Positions 10,788-24,018 of a stretch of 64,000 nucleotides of DNA are shown piece after piece. The notes under the pieces are model-generated. The model was not told the DNA's origin. It saw nothing but the letters and a program-made list of their open reading frames with translations, and searched no databases. Numbering within the stretch: position 1 is the first letter of the stretch; each line of letters starts with the position of its first letter. The translations under genes and the position numbers were made by a program. This DNA is from Cherax quadricarinatus (Eukaryota > Arthropoda > Malacostraca > Decapoda > Parastacidae). Location of the stretch: contig NC_091346.1 of NCBI RefSeq assembly GCF_038502225.1, positions 10,279,293 through 10,343,292 on the forward strand, in the 5' to 3' direction.

Positions 10788-12417
10788 TCATCTGAACTTT
10801 CGAGGGGCTTCTGTGACTACAGGAAGAGGATCTGAAAAGCTTATGTCCATCTTTGGTGATGAGAGGTCAACCTCAGAAGGATGAATGGCACCTTTTACAT
10901 TACCTATTAGTACGGAGCAAGAAGTGACGGGAGCTAGTACGGCTTCAGACCAACCTGTGAACCATTTAGACCTAATGTAACAACGGATGGTAGGAAAAGT
11001 GTCCGTACGGCCCAAGTAGTCTGAAAGTATAGCAGAGGAATGAGTTTCTTTAAGGTTAGGAAACAGCTTATCAGAAATGACTATACATGTGCATCCAGTG
11101 TCTCGTAAAATAGTAGATACATTAAGTCCATTAACTGTTCCTGAACAGAAGGGTGCTTGGTCTTTACAGTCTTTAAAACATCTTAAAACTTTTTGGACCT
11201 TCTTAGAAGGACAATCTGGACGTTTATGTCCCTTAACACCACACAAATGACAAACAGGAATAAAAGAAGCCATTTTACTTTCCACTAGAGGCTTTGATTT
11301 CTTAAGGTCTGATGAACCCTTGCCCTTAGGGTTCGATCCCTTTAGGTCTTTATAGGAATTGTGAGCCTCAGCATACAGGTCAGCAGCCTCAGCAACTTCC
11401 TCAGCTTTAATCAGGTTACGTTCTCTGATGAATGTTCGTATCTGATGGGGAAGAGCTGTCAGGAACTGGTTAGCAACCATCAAGTCTTTAAGAGATTCAT
11501 AACTGCGATCAATTCCTGAACTCTCTATCCTAAAGTCGAACAAACGAAAGAGTGTTACCTGTAACTGCTGAAAGTTTTGGCCAGGCTGTAAGGTGGCATA
11601 CCTGAAATCTTTCCTGTAAGAATTAGTGGTTTTTTGATATGCTTTAAGGATTGCCTTCTTCAGTAGGTTATAATTACACATGATATCCTGCGACAAAGTT
11701 GCATAGATATTCAAGGCTGTACCAGAAAATAACATTCCTAACCTGGTAGCCCAGGTGTCAGCAGGCCATTCACAGAGGGTAGCGGTATTTTCAAACCTGA
11801 TAATGTATGAAGTTATGTCTTCCCCCTCTGTTAAGGGAGGTAAATTAGGTGTTGGAATATGTGCACTGACTGCACGTTGTTCCATTACTCCTTCCTCTAA
11901 TTGTTGTTGTGTAAAAGTTAACTTTTTATTCTCTAATTCAAGGCGAGATTTCTCGAGCTCGCGATCCTTTTCTCTCTCTATTAACTCATGTTCTCTAGCT
12001 TTTTCCTCAACTTCTCTATCCTTTGCTCTTTCCTCAAGTTCTCTTAATTTAACCTGTTCCTCACGTATCTTAGCTTGTTCCTCACGTATTTTAGCTTGTT
12101 CCTCACGTTCTCTATCCTTTGCTCTTTCCTCAAGTTCTCTTAATTTAACTTGTTCTTCACGTACTCTAGCTCTCTCCTCACGATCAAGTCTATCACGCTC
12201 CTTTTTGTCTTCTCTCTCTCTTTCTGTCTTTCTTGGATTTCTCTCTCAATTATCTCTCCTTTTTCTCTTCTCTTTCCCTTTCTAACTGTCTTTCTTCTCT
12301 CTCAATTCTCTCTCTTTCAAGTCTTTCCTTGATCTTAGCACTAATGAAAGATTCTAAATTTTTCCCTGTTATTCCTAACTTACTTCCAGCATTCATCCAA
12401 AACTGGTATTCCTCCAT
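10788..12417 (-). pseudogene. Ty3/gypsy gag with zinc knuckle, and aspartic protease
   Basis: The likely start is the minus-strand ATG at 12415-12417 (MEEYQFWMNAGSKLGITG). A long Glu/Arg/Lys-rich coiled coil follows (12340-11930 on the plus strand, full of REEQAKI and LEERAKDRE-type repeats). It is broken by a TAA at 12250-12252 and at least one frameshift in this low-complexity stretch. From about 12200 the frame is open to 10788. Gag then has the region before the knuckle (FENTATLCEWPADTWATRLG), a CX2CX4HX4C knuckle (CHLCGVKGHKRPDC), and a retropepsin-like site RDTGCTCIVISDKLF. The frame ends by a TGA at 10788 and continues in another frame from about 10800, either a mutation or a frameshift site. 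Confidence 0.88.
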
Positions 12418-12966
12418 ATTTGCAAGAATAACTTAAACTACCAAGGGAAAATGAAACGGGTATTAACGAAAACGGAGGGTTCAATTCCTGCTCCGCTCAA
12501 ACTGTAAATAAATCAGAGGGCTCGATCCCTACTTCAATTAAACAATATGTATTAATGAAAACGAAGGGTTCTATGCCGGCTCCGAGCAAACAGTAAGTAG
12601 AATGGGGTCCCTTGACCATCCAATCTTCTCATGAACAAATCAAGAGTGTCCTTCAACAGTTCCCTTGATAAAATAAGGAGCTCATTGAAACAAATTGTCA
12701 CTGGAAAATCTTGGGTCCCTAGAGTCTAATCCTCCAAAGTGTTTCAAGCTCGAGCAAAAAGGTGGCAGAATTAAATATTATATACTGCCTGACTTGACTT
12801 ACAATAAATTGAGACTATAACAATCACCAAATCTTTTAAATACCTGTACCGTAGTCCTACCATAGAGAATGATTACTCATGGCTGGTGGTAACCGTCTGT
12901 GGTATGCGGCATTGAAGTTCCAATGGTAGATTCGAGATGGAGTTGAATCTTGATTCAGTAGCGTTG
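12418..12966 (-). other. 5' leader of the Ty3/gypsy element
   Basis: About 550 bp between gag and the primer binding site with no coding signal. It contains an imperfect direct duplication of about 90 bp (compare 12463-12485 with 12553-12575: AAAACGGAGGGTTC and AAAACGAAGGGTTC followed by CCTGCTCCG or CCGGCTCCG). Confidence 0.55.
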
Positions 12967-12984
12967 ATCCTGGCAAGGTCGCCA
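12967..12984 (-). promoter_or_regulatory. Primer binding site of the LTR element
   Basis: Two bases inside the 5' LTR, the minus strand reads TGGCGACCTTGCCAGGAT. It begins with TGG, the complement of a tRNA 3' CCA end, as expected for a (-)-strand primer site. The tRNA is not identified here; an arginine-type acceptor end is a candidate. Confidence 0.8.
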
Positions 12985-12986
12985 CT

Positions 12987-13907
12987 TGTGAAGGCTTACT
13001 CAGCCCTGTAACAACTTCAGTCAGTATTACTAAGGCTGGCTCCTACTCAGGAAAATTAATGAATAGAAAAAGAAATAATACAGACAATGATAAACACTTT
13101 ATTATTTAGAAACTGAAAATGTAAAACAATAAAACATGAATGGGAATCTTAATTGAAAGAAAAATGAAAAATGAAATGAAAAAACGACATTTGAGCTCAA
13201 CGCTAATATAGTGATAATGGGGTGTCTGGTGTTAGTGACACTGCGTGTTGCTGAAATCGTAGCCGTTGCTGATGTGGGGGGGGGGTCGCAGGTGTTGGTT
13301 ACAACCCACCGGCTCGTTCTTCACAGAGTCTAGCCATGGATACTCAGTCCAGATGACAGGAAAGCAGGTTTTTTCCACTGCAATGATGAGGGGTTATATC
13401 CTGCTACTTGCATACACAAACAAGTAAGTGGATCAAAAATTTGGGACGTCTCTTAACGTTAGTCCGTCTCCTTCAATTCTACTCGTTGATTGGCAGGTTA
13501 CCCTCTCTGTCATCCAAGCTGGAAAGATTAGACAGGTTACCCACTGCTTAAGAAATCACTCTCCATGATAAGCACAATACATAAAAGATGTGGTGATTAT
13601 TACAACAGTCAATTTAGAGCAAGATTGAAAGGACTAAGTTTATTATTGGTCAAAAGTGAAGCTTTCAACCAATAAATCCACTAGAATACAAGGCAGGCAT
13701 GTACTTACAGTAGTGCTGTGAGCTGTGAGTCTAGTGATTACAGTTTTGACCGGAGCCCCACACGTCACCTTTCAGGGGGGGGGGGGAAGAAGGAGGGAAA
13801 GGGATAGCTGGAGCTAGGCTGACCCTACCTTAACAAGTAGCCGGCAATGAAACTATTGTTACTATATACTCCCCCGCTACTCCTATCCATTGAACTTTTC
13901 CCTCACA
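12987..13907 (-). repeat. 5' LTR of the Ty3/gypsy element, short form
   Basis: A 921-bp LTR starting TGTGAAGG and ending CCCTCACA on the plus strand. It is nearly identical to the other LTR over about 0.7 kb (12987-13697) and about 0.2 kb (13698-13880), but lacks the 1.06-kb middle and two of the three 80-bp repeats. The outer 25-30 bp do not align cleanly with the inner end of the other LTR. Confidence 0.85.
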
Positions 13908-16900
13908 CTGGGATTATGGAACACAGGCAGACCTTCATGAGATAATGGAACATAGGCAAACCTTCCTCGAATTAGGGAACAAAGGTAGACCTTCCTGGGA
14001 TTATAGAAGACATGCAGACCTTCCTGGGAGTACAGAACAACGGCAGACCTTCCTGAGATTATGGAACACAGACAGACCTGCCTGTGAATATGGAACACAG
14101 GTAGACCTTCCTGGAATTAAGGAACACAAGCAGATCTTCCAGGGATTATAAAACATAGGCAGACCTTCCTAGGATTATAGAACACAAGCAGACCTTCCTG
14201 GGACTGTGGAACAGAGGCAGACCTTCCTGGGATTATGGAACACAAGCACACCTACCTGGGATTATGGAGCACAGACAGACCTTTTCAGATTAGGGAAAAC
14301 AGGTAGACATTCCTAGGAATATGGAACACAGGAACACCTTCCTGGGATTATGAAACACAGGCAAATCTTCCTGGGATTATGGAATACAGGCAGATCTTCC
14401 TAGGATTATAGAACACAGGCAGACCTTCCTGGGATTATGGAACACAGGCAGACCTTCTTGGGATTATGGAACACAGGCAGACCTTCCTGGGATTATGGAA
14501 CACTGGCAGACCATCCTGGGATTATGGAACGCAGGCGGACCTTCTTTGGATTACGGAAAAAAGGTAGACTTTCCTAGGATTATGAAACACAGGCACACTT
14601 TCATGGGATTCTGGAACACAGGCTGATCTTCCTGGAATTATAGAACAGAGGCAGACCTTCCTGTGATTATGGAACACTTGCAGACCTTCCTGGGATTATG
14701 GAACACAAGCAGACCTTCCTGGGATTATGGAACACAGGCAAACCTTTCAGGAATTCTGGAACATAGGCAGACCTTCCTGGGATCATGGAACACAGGCAGA
14801 AATTCCAGGTATTTTGGAACACAGGTAGACCATCATGGGATTATAGAGCACAGGCAAACCTTCCTGGCATTGTGGAACACATGTAGACCTTCCTGGGATT
14901 GTGGAACACAGGCAGACTTTCCTGGGATTGTGGAACACAGGCAGACCCTCCTGGGATTAGGGAACACAGGCAGACCTTCATTAGACTATGGATCAGAGGC
15001 AAACCTTCCTCGAATTAGGGAACAAAGGTAGACCTTCCTGGGATTATGGAAATCATGCAGACCTTCCTGGGAATATAGAACACAGGCAGACGTTCCTGGG
15101 ATTATGGAACACAAGCAGACCTTCCTGGGATTAAGGAACACAGGCATACTTTATTGGGATTATGGAGCACAGGTAGACCTTCTTGGGATTATGGAACGCA
15201 GGGAGACCTTCTTTGGATTACGGAAAACAGGTAGACTTTCCTAGGATTATGAAACACAGGCACACGTTACTGGGATTCTGGAACACAGACTGATCTTTCT
15301 GGAATTATGGAACACAGGCAGACCTTCCTGGGATTATGAAACACTTACAGACCTGCCTGGGATTATGTAACACAGCAAGACCTTCCTGGGATTGTGGAAC
15401 ACAGGCAGACCTGTCTGGGATTGTGGAACACAGGCAGACCTTCCTTGGATTACGGAACACAGGGAGACATTCCTGGGATAATGGAACAGAGGCAGACCTT
15501 TTTGGGGATTATGGAACACAGGCAGACCTTCCTGGGATTATGGAACACAGGCAAACATTCGAGTGAATATGAAACACAAGAAGGCCTTTCTGGGATTACG
15601 TATATCAGGCAGACCTTCCTGGGATTATGGAACACAGGTAGGCTTTCCTGGGATTATGTAGCACAGACAGATCTTTCTGGGATTGCGGAACACAGGTAGT
15701 CCTTCCTGGGATTATGTAACACAGGCAAACCTTCAAGTGATTATGGAACGCAGGTAGGCCTTCCTGGGATTATGAAACACAGGTAGATCTTCCTGGGGTT
15801 ATGGAGCACAGGTAGTCCTTTCTCGGATTATGTAACACAGGCAGACCTTCCCGAGATTGTGGAACACAGGCAGACTTTCCTGGGATTGTGGAACACATGC
15901 AGACCTTATTGGCATTATGGACCACAGGAAGAACTTCCTGGGATTATGGAACACACGCAGACCTTCCAGAGATTATGGAACACAGGCAGACCTTCCTGGC
16001 ATTATGGAACACTGGCAGACTTTCCTGGGATTATGGAACTCAGGCAGACCTTCCTGGGATTATGGAACACAGGCAGACTTTCCGGCTATTATGGAACACA
16101 GGCAGATCATTCTGAGATTATGGAACACAGACATATCTTCCTGAGATTTTGGGACACAGGCAAACCTTCCTGGGATTATGGAACAGAAACAGACCCTACT
16201 GGGATTGTGGAACACAGGCAGAACATTTTGGGATAGTGGAACACAGGCAGACCTTTCTGGGATTGCGGAACACAGGTAGTCCTTCCTGGGATTATGTAAC
16301 ACAGGCAAACCTACAAGTGATTATGGAACGCAGGTAGGCATTCCTGGGATTATGAAACACAGGTAGATCTTCCTGGGGTTATGGAACACAGGTAGTCCTT
16401 TCTCGGATTATGTAACACAGGCAGACCTTCCCGGGATTGTGGAACACAGGCAGACCTTCCTGGGAATGTGAAACCCAGGCAGACCTTCCTGGGACTCAGG
16501 AACACAGGTAGACCTTCCTGGGATTGTGGAACACATGCAGAACATTTTGGGATTGTGGAACATAGGCAGACTTTCCTGGGATTGAGGAACACAGCCAGAC
16601 CTTCCTGTTATTGTGGAACACAGGCAGACCTTCCTGGGATTTTGGAACACAGGCAGACCTTCCTGGGATTGTGGAACACAGGCTGATCTGTCTGGGATTG
16701 TGGAACACAGGCAGACCTTCCTGGGATTGTGGAACACAGACAGACCTTCCTGGAATTGTGGAACACAGGCAGACCTCCCTGGAATTGTGGAACACAGGCA
16801 GACTTTCCGGCTATTATGGAACACAGGCAGATCATTCTGAGATTATGGAACACAGACATATCTTCCTGAGATTTTGGGACACAGGCAAACCTTCCTGGGA

Positions 16901-19900
16901 TTATGGAACAGAAACAGACCCTACTGGGATTGTGGAGCACAGGCAGACCTTCCAGGGATTGTGAAACACAGGCAGAACATTTTGGGGTTGTGGAACACAG
17001 GCAGTCTTTCCTGGGATTGTGGAACACAGGCAGAACATTTTGGGATTGTGGAACACAGGCAGAACATTTTGGGATTGTGGAACACAGGCAGACTTTCCTG
17101 GAATTGTGGAACACAGGCAGAACATTTTGGGATTGTGGAACACAGGCAGACCTTTCTGGGATTGCGGAACAAAGTTAGTCCTTCCTGGGATTATGTAACA
17201 CAGGCAAACCTTCAAGTGATTATGGAACGCAGGCAGACCTTCCTGGGATTTTGGAACACAGGCAGACTTTCCTGGGATTGTGGAACACAGGCAGACCTGT
17301 CTGGGATTGTGGAACACAGGCAGACCTTCCTGGGATTGTGGAACACACACAGACCTTCATGGAATTGTGGAACACAGGCAGACCTCCCTGGAATTGTGGA
17401 ACACAGGCACACCTTCCTGGGACTGTGGAACACCGGCAGAGGTTTCTGGGATTGTGGAACAAAGGCAGACCTTCCAGGAATTGTGTAACACAGGCAGACC
17501 TTCTTGGGATTGTGGAACACAATTCCTGGGACTGTGGAACACCGGCAGACGTTTCTGGGATTGTGGAACAAAGGCAGACCTTCCAGGAATTGTGTAACAC
17601 AGGCAGACCTTCTTGGGATTGTGGAACACAGGCAAACCTTCTTTGGATTACGGAAAACAGGTAGACTTTCCTAGGATTATGAAACACAGGCACACCTTCC
17701 AGGGATTCTAGAACAGAAACTGATCTTCTTGGAATTATGGAACACAGGCAGACCTTCCTGGGATTACGAAATACTGGCAGACCTGCCTGGGATTATGTAA
17801 CACAACCAGTTCTTCCTGGGAATATGGAACACAGGCAGACCTTCCTGGGATTATGGAACACAGGCAGACCTTCCTGGGATTGTGGAACACAGTCAGACCT
17901 TCCTGGGATTGAGGAACACAGGCAAACTTTCCTGGGATTACGGAACACAGGCAGACTTTCCTGGGATTATGGAACACAGGCAGACCTTCCTCGGATTATG
18001 GAACACAGGCAGACCTTTCTGGGATTATGGAACACAGGCAAACCTTCCAGTGATTATGGAACACAGGTAAGCTTTCCTGGGATTTTGGAAGAGAGGTAGA
18101 CCTTCCTGGGATTATGGAACACAGGTAGGCCTTCCTGGGATTATGTAGCACAGGCAGACTTACCAGGGATTACGGAACACAGGTAGTCTTTCCTGGGATT
18201 ATGAAACAGAGAAAATCTTCCAGTGATTATGGAACGCAGGTAGTCATTCCTGAGATTATGTAACACAGGCAGACTTTCCTGGGATTATAGAACATAGGTA
18301 GGCCTTCCTGGGATTATGTAACACAGGCAGATCTTCCTGGGATTATGGAACACAGGTAATCCTTCCTTGGATTATGTAACACAGGCAGACCTCCCCGGGA
18401 TTGTGGAACACAGGCAGACCTTCCTTGGATTGTGGAACACAGGCAGACTTTCCTGGGATTGTGGAACACAGGCGGACCTTCCTGGCATTATGGACCACAG
18501 GCAGACCTTCCTTGGATTATGGAACACATGCAGACATTCCTTGCGATAATGGAACTCAGGCAGACCTTCCTGGGATTATGGAACACTGGCAGACTTTCCT
18601 GGAATTTTGGAACAATGACATACCTTCCTGGGTTTCTGGAACACAGGCAGACCTTTCGGGAATTATGAAACACATGCAAACATTTCTGCGATTATGGAAC
18701 ACAGGCAGACCTTCCTGGGATTACGGAACACAGGCAGACCTTCCTGGGATTATGGAACAAAGGCAGACCTTATTGGTATTATGGAACACTGGCAGATCAT
18801 TCTGGGATTATGGAACAGAAACAGACCTTCCTGGGATTGTGGAACACAGGCACGCCTTCCTGGGACTGTGGAACACAGGCAGACCATCATGGGATTGTGG
18901 AACAAAGGCAGAACGTCCTGGGATTGTGGAATACAGGCAGACTTTCCTGGGATTGTGGAACACAGGAAGACCATGTTGGGATTGTGGAACATAGGCAGAC
19001 CTTCCTTGGATTTTGGAACAGAGGCAGACCTTCCTGGGATTTTGGAACACAGGCAGACTATCCTGGGATTGTTTAACGCAGGCAGATTTTCCTGGCATTC
19101 AGGAACACATGCAGACCTTCCTGCGATTGTTGAACACAGGCAGACCTTCCTGGGGTTGTGAAACATATGCAGACCTTCCTGGGATTTTGGAACACAGGCA
19201 GACCTTCCTGGGATTGCGGAACACAGGCAGACCTTCCAGGGATTGTGGAATACAGGCAGACCTTCCTGGGATTGTGGAACACAGGCAGACCTTCCTGGGA
19301 TTGTGGAACACAGGCAGACCTTCCTGGGATTGTGGAACACAGGCAGGCCTTCCTGGGATTGTGGAACACAGGCAGACCTTCCTGGGATTGTGGAACACAG
19401 GCAGAGCTTCCAGGGATTGAGGAATACAGGCAGACCTTCCTGGGATTGGGGAACACAGGCAGACCTTCTTGGGATTATGGAACACAGGCAGACCTTCCTG
19501 GGATTATGGAACAAAGGCAGACCTTCCTGGGATTATGGAACAAAGGCAGACCTTCCTGGGATTATGGAACACAGGCAGACCTTCCTGGTATTATGAAACA
19601 CAGGCAGATCATTCTGGGATTATGGAACACATACAGACCTTCCTGGGTGTTTGAGACACAGTCAAACCTTCCTTCGATTATGGAACAGAAACAGACCTTC
19701 CTGGGATTGTGGAACACAGGCAGACATTCCTGGGATTGTGGAACACAGGCATACCTTCCTGGAACTGTGGCATACAGGCAGACTTTCCTGGGATTGTGGA
19801 ACACAGGCAGACCATCCTGGGATTGTGGAACACAGGGAGACCATCCTGGGATTGTGGAACACAGGCAGACTTTCCTGGGATTGTGGAACACAGGCAGACC

Positions 19901-22900
19901 TCCCTGGGATTGTGGAATACAGGGAGACCTTCCTGGGATTGTGGAACACATGCAGACCTTCCTGGGATTTTGGAACACAGGTAGACCTTCCTGGGATTGT
20001 GGAACACAGGCAGACCTTCCTGGGATTGTGGAATACAGGCAGACGTTCCTGGGATTGTGGAATACAGGCAGACCTTCCTGGGAATGTGGAACACAGGCAG
20101 ACCTTCCTGGGATTGTGGAACACAGGCAGGCCTTCCTGGGATTGTGGAACACACGCAGACCTTCCTGGGATTGTGTAACACAGGCAGACCTTCCTGGGAT
20201 TGAGGAATATAGCAGACCTTTTTGGGATTGTCGAACACAGGCAGACCTTCCTGGGATTGTGGAACAAAGACAGACCTTCCTGGGATTTTGGAACAAACGC
20301 AGACCTTTCTGGGATTGTGTAACACAGACCGACCTTCCCGGGATTGTGGAACACAGGCAGACCTTCCTAAGATTGTGGAACACAGGCAGACCTTTTTTGG
20401 ATTACAAAAAAAAAACACGTAGACTTTCCTATTATTATGAAACACAGGCACACCTTCCTGGGATTCTGGAACACAGACTGATCTTCCTGGAATTATGGAA
20501 CACAGTCAGACCTTCCTGGGATTACGGAACACAGGCAAACCTTCATGGGTTTATGGAACACAGGCAGACCTTTTAGGGATTATGAAACACAGGCAGACCT
20601 TCCTGGGATTATGAAACACAGGCAAACCTTCCAGTGATAATGGAACACAGGTAGGCCTTCCTGGGATTATGGAACACAGGAAGGCCTTCCTGGGATAATG
20701 TAGCACAGGCAGACCTTCCTGGGATTACGGAACACAGGTTGTCCTTTCTGGGCTGAGGAAACACAGGCAGAGCTTACTGGGATTAAGAAACACAGGTAGG
20801 CCTTCCTGGGATTATGTAACACTGGCAGACCTTCTTGGGATTATGGAACACAGGTAGTCCTTCTTGGGATTATTTATCACAGGCAGACCTTCCCGGGATT
20901 GTGGAACACAGGCAGACGTTCCTGGGATTGTGGAACACAGGCAGACCTTCCTGGGATTGTGGAAGGCAGGCAGACCTTCCTGGCATTATGGAACACAGGC
21001 AGTCCTTCCTGGGATAATGGAACTCAGGCAGACCTTTTTCGGATTATGGAACACAGGCAGCCCTTCCCGGGATTATGGACTGATGGCAGACTTTCCTGGG
21101 ATTTTGGAACACTGGCAGACCTTCCTGGGATTCTGGAACACAGAAAGACCTTTCTGGGATTGTGGAAGACAGGCAGACCTTCATGGGATAGTGGAACACA
21201 GACAGACCTTCCAGGGATTGTGGAACACAGGCGGACCTTCATGGGATTGTGGAACACAGACAGACCTTCCTGGAATTGTTGAACACAGGCAGGCCTTCCT
21301 GGGATTGTGGAAAGCAGGCAGACCTTCCTGGGATTATGGAACACAGGCAGACCTTCCTGGGATTATGGAACACAGGGAGACCTTTCTGGGAATATGGAAC
21401 ACATGCAGGCCTTCTTGGTATTATGGAACACAGGCAGATAATTCTGGGATTATGAAACACAGACAGATCTTCCTGGGATTTTGGTACGCAGTCAAACCTT
21501 CCTGAGATTATGGAACAGAAACAGACCTTCCTGGGATTGTGGAACACGTTCAGACCTTCCTGTGATTGTGGAACACAGGCAGACCTTCCTGGGACAGTGG
21601 AATACAGGCAGACCTTTTTGGGATTGGATTGTTGAACACAGGCAGACCATCCTGGGATTGTGGAACACAGGGAGACCTTCCTGGTATTTTGGAACACAGG
21701 CAGACATTCCTGGCATTAGGAAACACATTCAGACCTTCCTGGGATTGTGGAGTACAAACAGACCTTCCTGGGATTGTGGAACACAGGCAGACCTTTCTGG
21801 GATTGTGGAACTCAGACAGACCTTCCTGGGATTGTGTAACACAGGCAGACCTTCCTGGGATTGTGGAACACAGGCAGACCTTTTTTTAATTGTGGAACAC
21901 AGGCAGACCTTACTGGGATTGTGCAACACAGGCAGACCTTCCTGGGATTATGGAACACAGGCATACTTTCCTGGGATTATGGAACACAGGCAGACCTTCC
22001 TGGGATTGTGGAACACAGGCAGACCTTCCTGGGATTATGGAACACATGCAGACCTTCTGTGGATTACGGAAAACAGGTAGACTTTCCTAGGATTTTGAAA
22101 CACAGGCAGACCTTCCTGGGATTCTGTAACACAGGCTGATCTTTCTGAAATTATGGAACACAGGCAGACCTTCCTGGGATTACGAAACACTGGATGACCT
22201 GCCTGGGATTATGTAACACAGCCAGACCTTCCTGGGAATATGGAACACAGGCAGACCTTCCTGGGATTATGGAACACAGGCAGACCTTCCAGGGATTGTC
22301 GAACACAGTCAGACCTTCCTGGGATTGTGGAACACAGGCAGACTTTCCTGGGATTTCGGAACACAGGCAAACCTTCCTGGGATTATGGAACACTGGCAGA
22401 CCTTTTAGGGATTATGAAACACAGGCAGACCTTCCTTTGATTATGAAACACAGGCAAACATTCCATTGATTTTGGAACACATGTAGGCCTTCCTGGGATT
22501 ATGGAACACAGGTAGGCCTTCCTGGGATTATGTAGCACAGGCAGACCTTCCTGGGATTACGGAACACAGGTAGTCCTTCCTGGGATTATGTAGCACAGGC
22601 AGACCTTCCTGGGATTACGGAACACAGGTAGTCCTTCCTGGGATTATGTAACACAGGCAAACCTTCCAGTGATTATGGAACGCAGGTAGGCCTTCCAGGG
22701 ATTTTGTAACACTGGCAGACCTTCCTGTGATTATGGAACTCAGGTAGGCCTTAATGGGATAATGTAACACAGGCAGACCTTCATGGGATTATGGAACACA
22801 GGTAGTCCTTCCTGTGATTATGTAACACAGGCAGACCTTCCCGGGATTGTGGAACACAGGCAGATTTTCCTGGGATTGTGGAACACAGGCAGACTTTCCT

Positions 22901-23870
22901 GTGATCGTGGAACTCAGGCAGACCTTCCTGGGATTATGGAACACAGGCAGACCTTCTTTGGATTATGGATCACAGGCAGACCTTCCTGGGATTATGGACC
23001 ACTGGCAGATTTCCTAAGATTTTGGAACACTGGCAGTCCTTCCTGGAATTCTGGAACTCAGGAAGACCTTTCTGGGATTATGGAAGACAAGCAGACCTTT
23101 CTGGGATTATGGAACACAGGCAGACCTTCCTGCGATTATGGAACACAGGCAGATCTTCCTAGTGTTAAGGAACACAGTCAGATCATTCCGAGATTATGAA
23201 ACACAGGCAGACCTTCCTGGGATTATGGAACACAGGCAAACCTTCCTGGGATTATGGAACAGAAACAGACCTTCCTGGGATTGTGGAACGCAGGCAGACC
23301 TTCCTGGGATTATGGAACACATGCAGACCTTCCTGGGACTGTGGAACTCAGGCAGACCTTCCTGGGATTGTGGAACACAGGCAGACCATCCTGGGATTGT
23401 TGAACACAGGCAGACTTTCCTGGGATTGTGGAACACTGCCAGACTTTTCTGGGATTGTGGAACACAGGGAGACCTTCCTGGGATTGTGTAACGTAGGCAG
23501 ACCTTCCTGGGATTGTGCAACCCAGGCAGACCTTTCTAGGATTGTGGAACAGAGGCAGACCTTCCTGGGATTGTGGAACACAGGCAGACCTTCCTGTGAT
23601 TGTGGAACTCAGGCAGACCTTCCTGGGATTGTGGAACACAGGCAGACCTTCCTGTGATTGCGGAACACAGGCAGACCTTCCTGGGATTGTGGAACACAGA
23701 CAGACCTTCCTGGGATTGTGGAACACAGGTAGACCTTCCCGGGTTTGTGGAACACAGGTAGTCCTTCCTGGGATTGTGGAACACAGGCAGACTTTCCTGA
23801 GATTGTGGAACACAGGCGGACCTTCCTGGGATTGTGGAACACGGGTAGACATTCCTTGCATTGTGGAACA
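13908..23870. repeat. 29-bp satellite, block B
   Basis: About 340 monomers in the same polarity as block A. ATTATGG-type and ATTGTGG-type monomers form alternating domains (ATTGTGG dominates 16430-17640, 18830-19480, 19690-20390, 21530-21930 and 23270-23870; ATTATGG dominates 13908-14870, 17650-18400 and 22050-22830). A recurring marker block (GGATTACGGAAAACAGGTAG, then a CTAGGATTATGAAACACAGGC monomer, then GGATTCTGGAACACAG) appears near 14541, 15211, 17641, 20393 and 22054. A 126-bp stretch at 16074-16200 recurs at 16800-16925. Confidence 0.97.
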
Positions 23871-24018
23871 CATAAGAACATAAGAAAGGAGGAACACTGC
23901 AGGAGGCCTGTTGGCCAATACTAGGCAGGTCCTTTACAATTCGTCCCACTAACAAAACATTTGCCCATCCCAATTTTCAATGCCACCCTAGAAATAAGCT
24001 CTGATGTGAAAGTCCCAC

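Larger units (their letters stand above)
5718..13907 (-). mobile_element. Ty3/gypsy-type LTR retrotransposon, Gmr1-like gene order, inserted in the satellite
   Basis: An 8.2-kb element lying on the minus strand. It is bounded by related LTRs (5718-about 7846 and 12987-13907) with TGTGAAGG...CCCTCACA ends and probable 5-bp target duplications, CTCGG (5713-5717) and CTGGG (13908-13912), one base apart and both satellite-derived. On the minus strand the order is 5' LTR, primer binding site, coiled-coil/gag with zinc knuckle, protease, integrase, reverse transcriptase with RNase H, 3' LTR. Ty3/gypsy elements normally have integrase last; integrase before RT is the arrangement known in the Gmr1 clade. 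All genes are broken by frameshifts, stops or deletions, and a LINE 3' end sits inside integrase (9477-9951), so this copy is dead. Confidence 0.9.

Noticed and set aside
12250..12417. A separate small gene upstream of gag
   Set aside because: It is the N-terminus of gag cut off by an in-frame stop and frameshifts in low-complexity sequence.
11755..12436. Ser/Leu-rich plus-strand frames
   Set aside because: They are the antisense of the Glu/Arg-rich coiled coil of gag.
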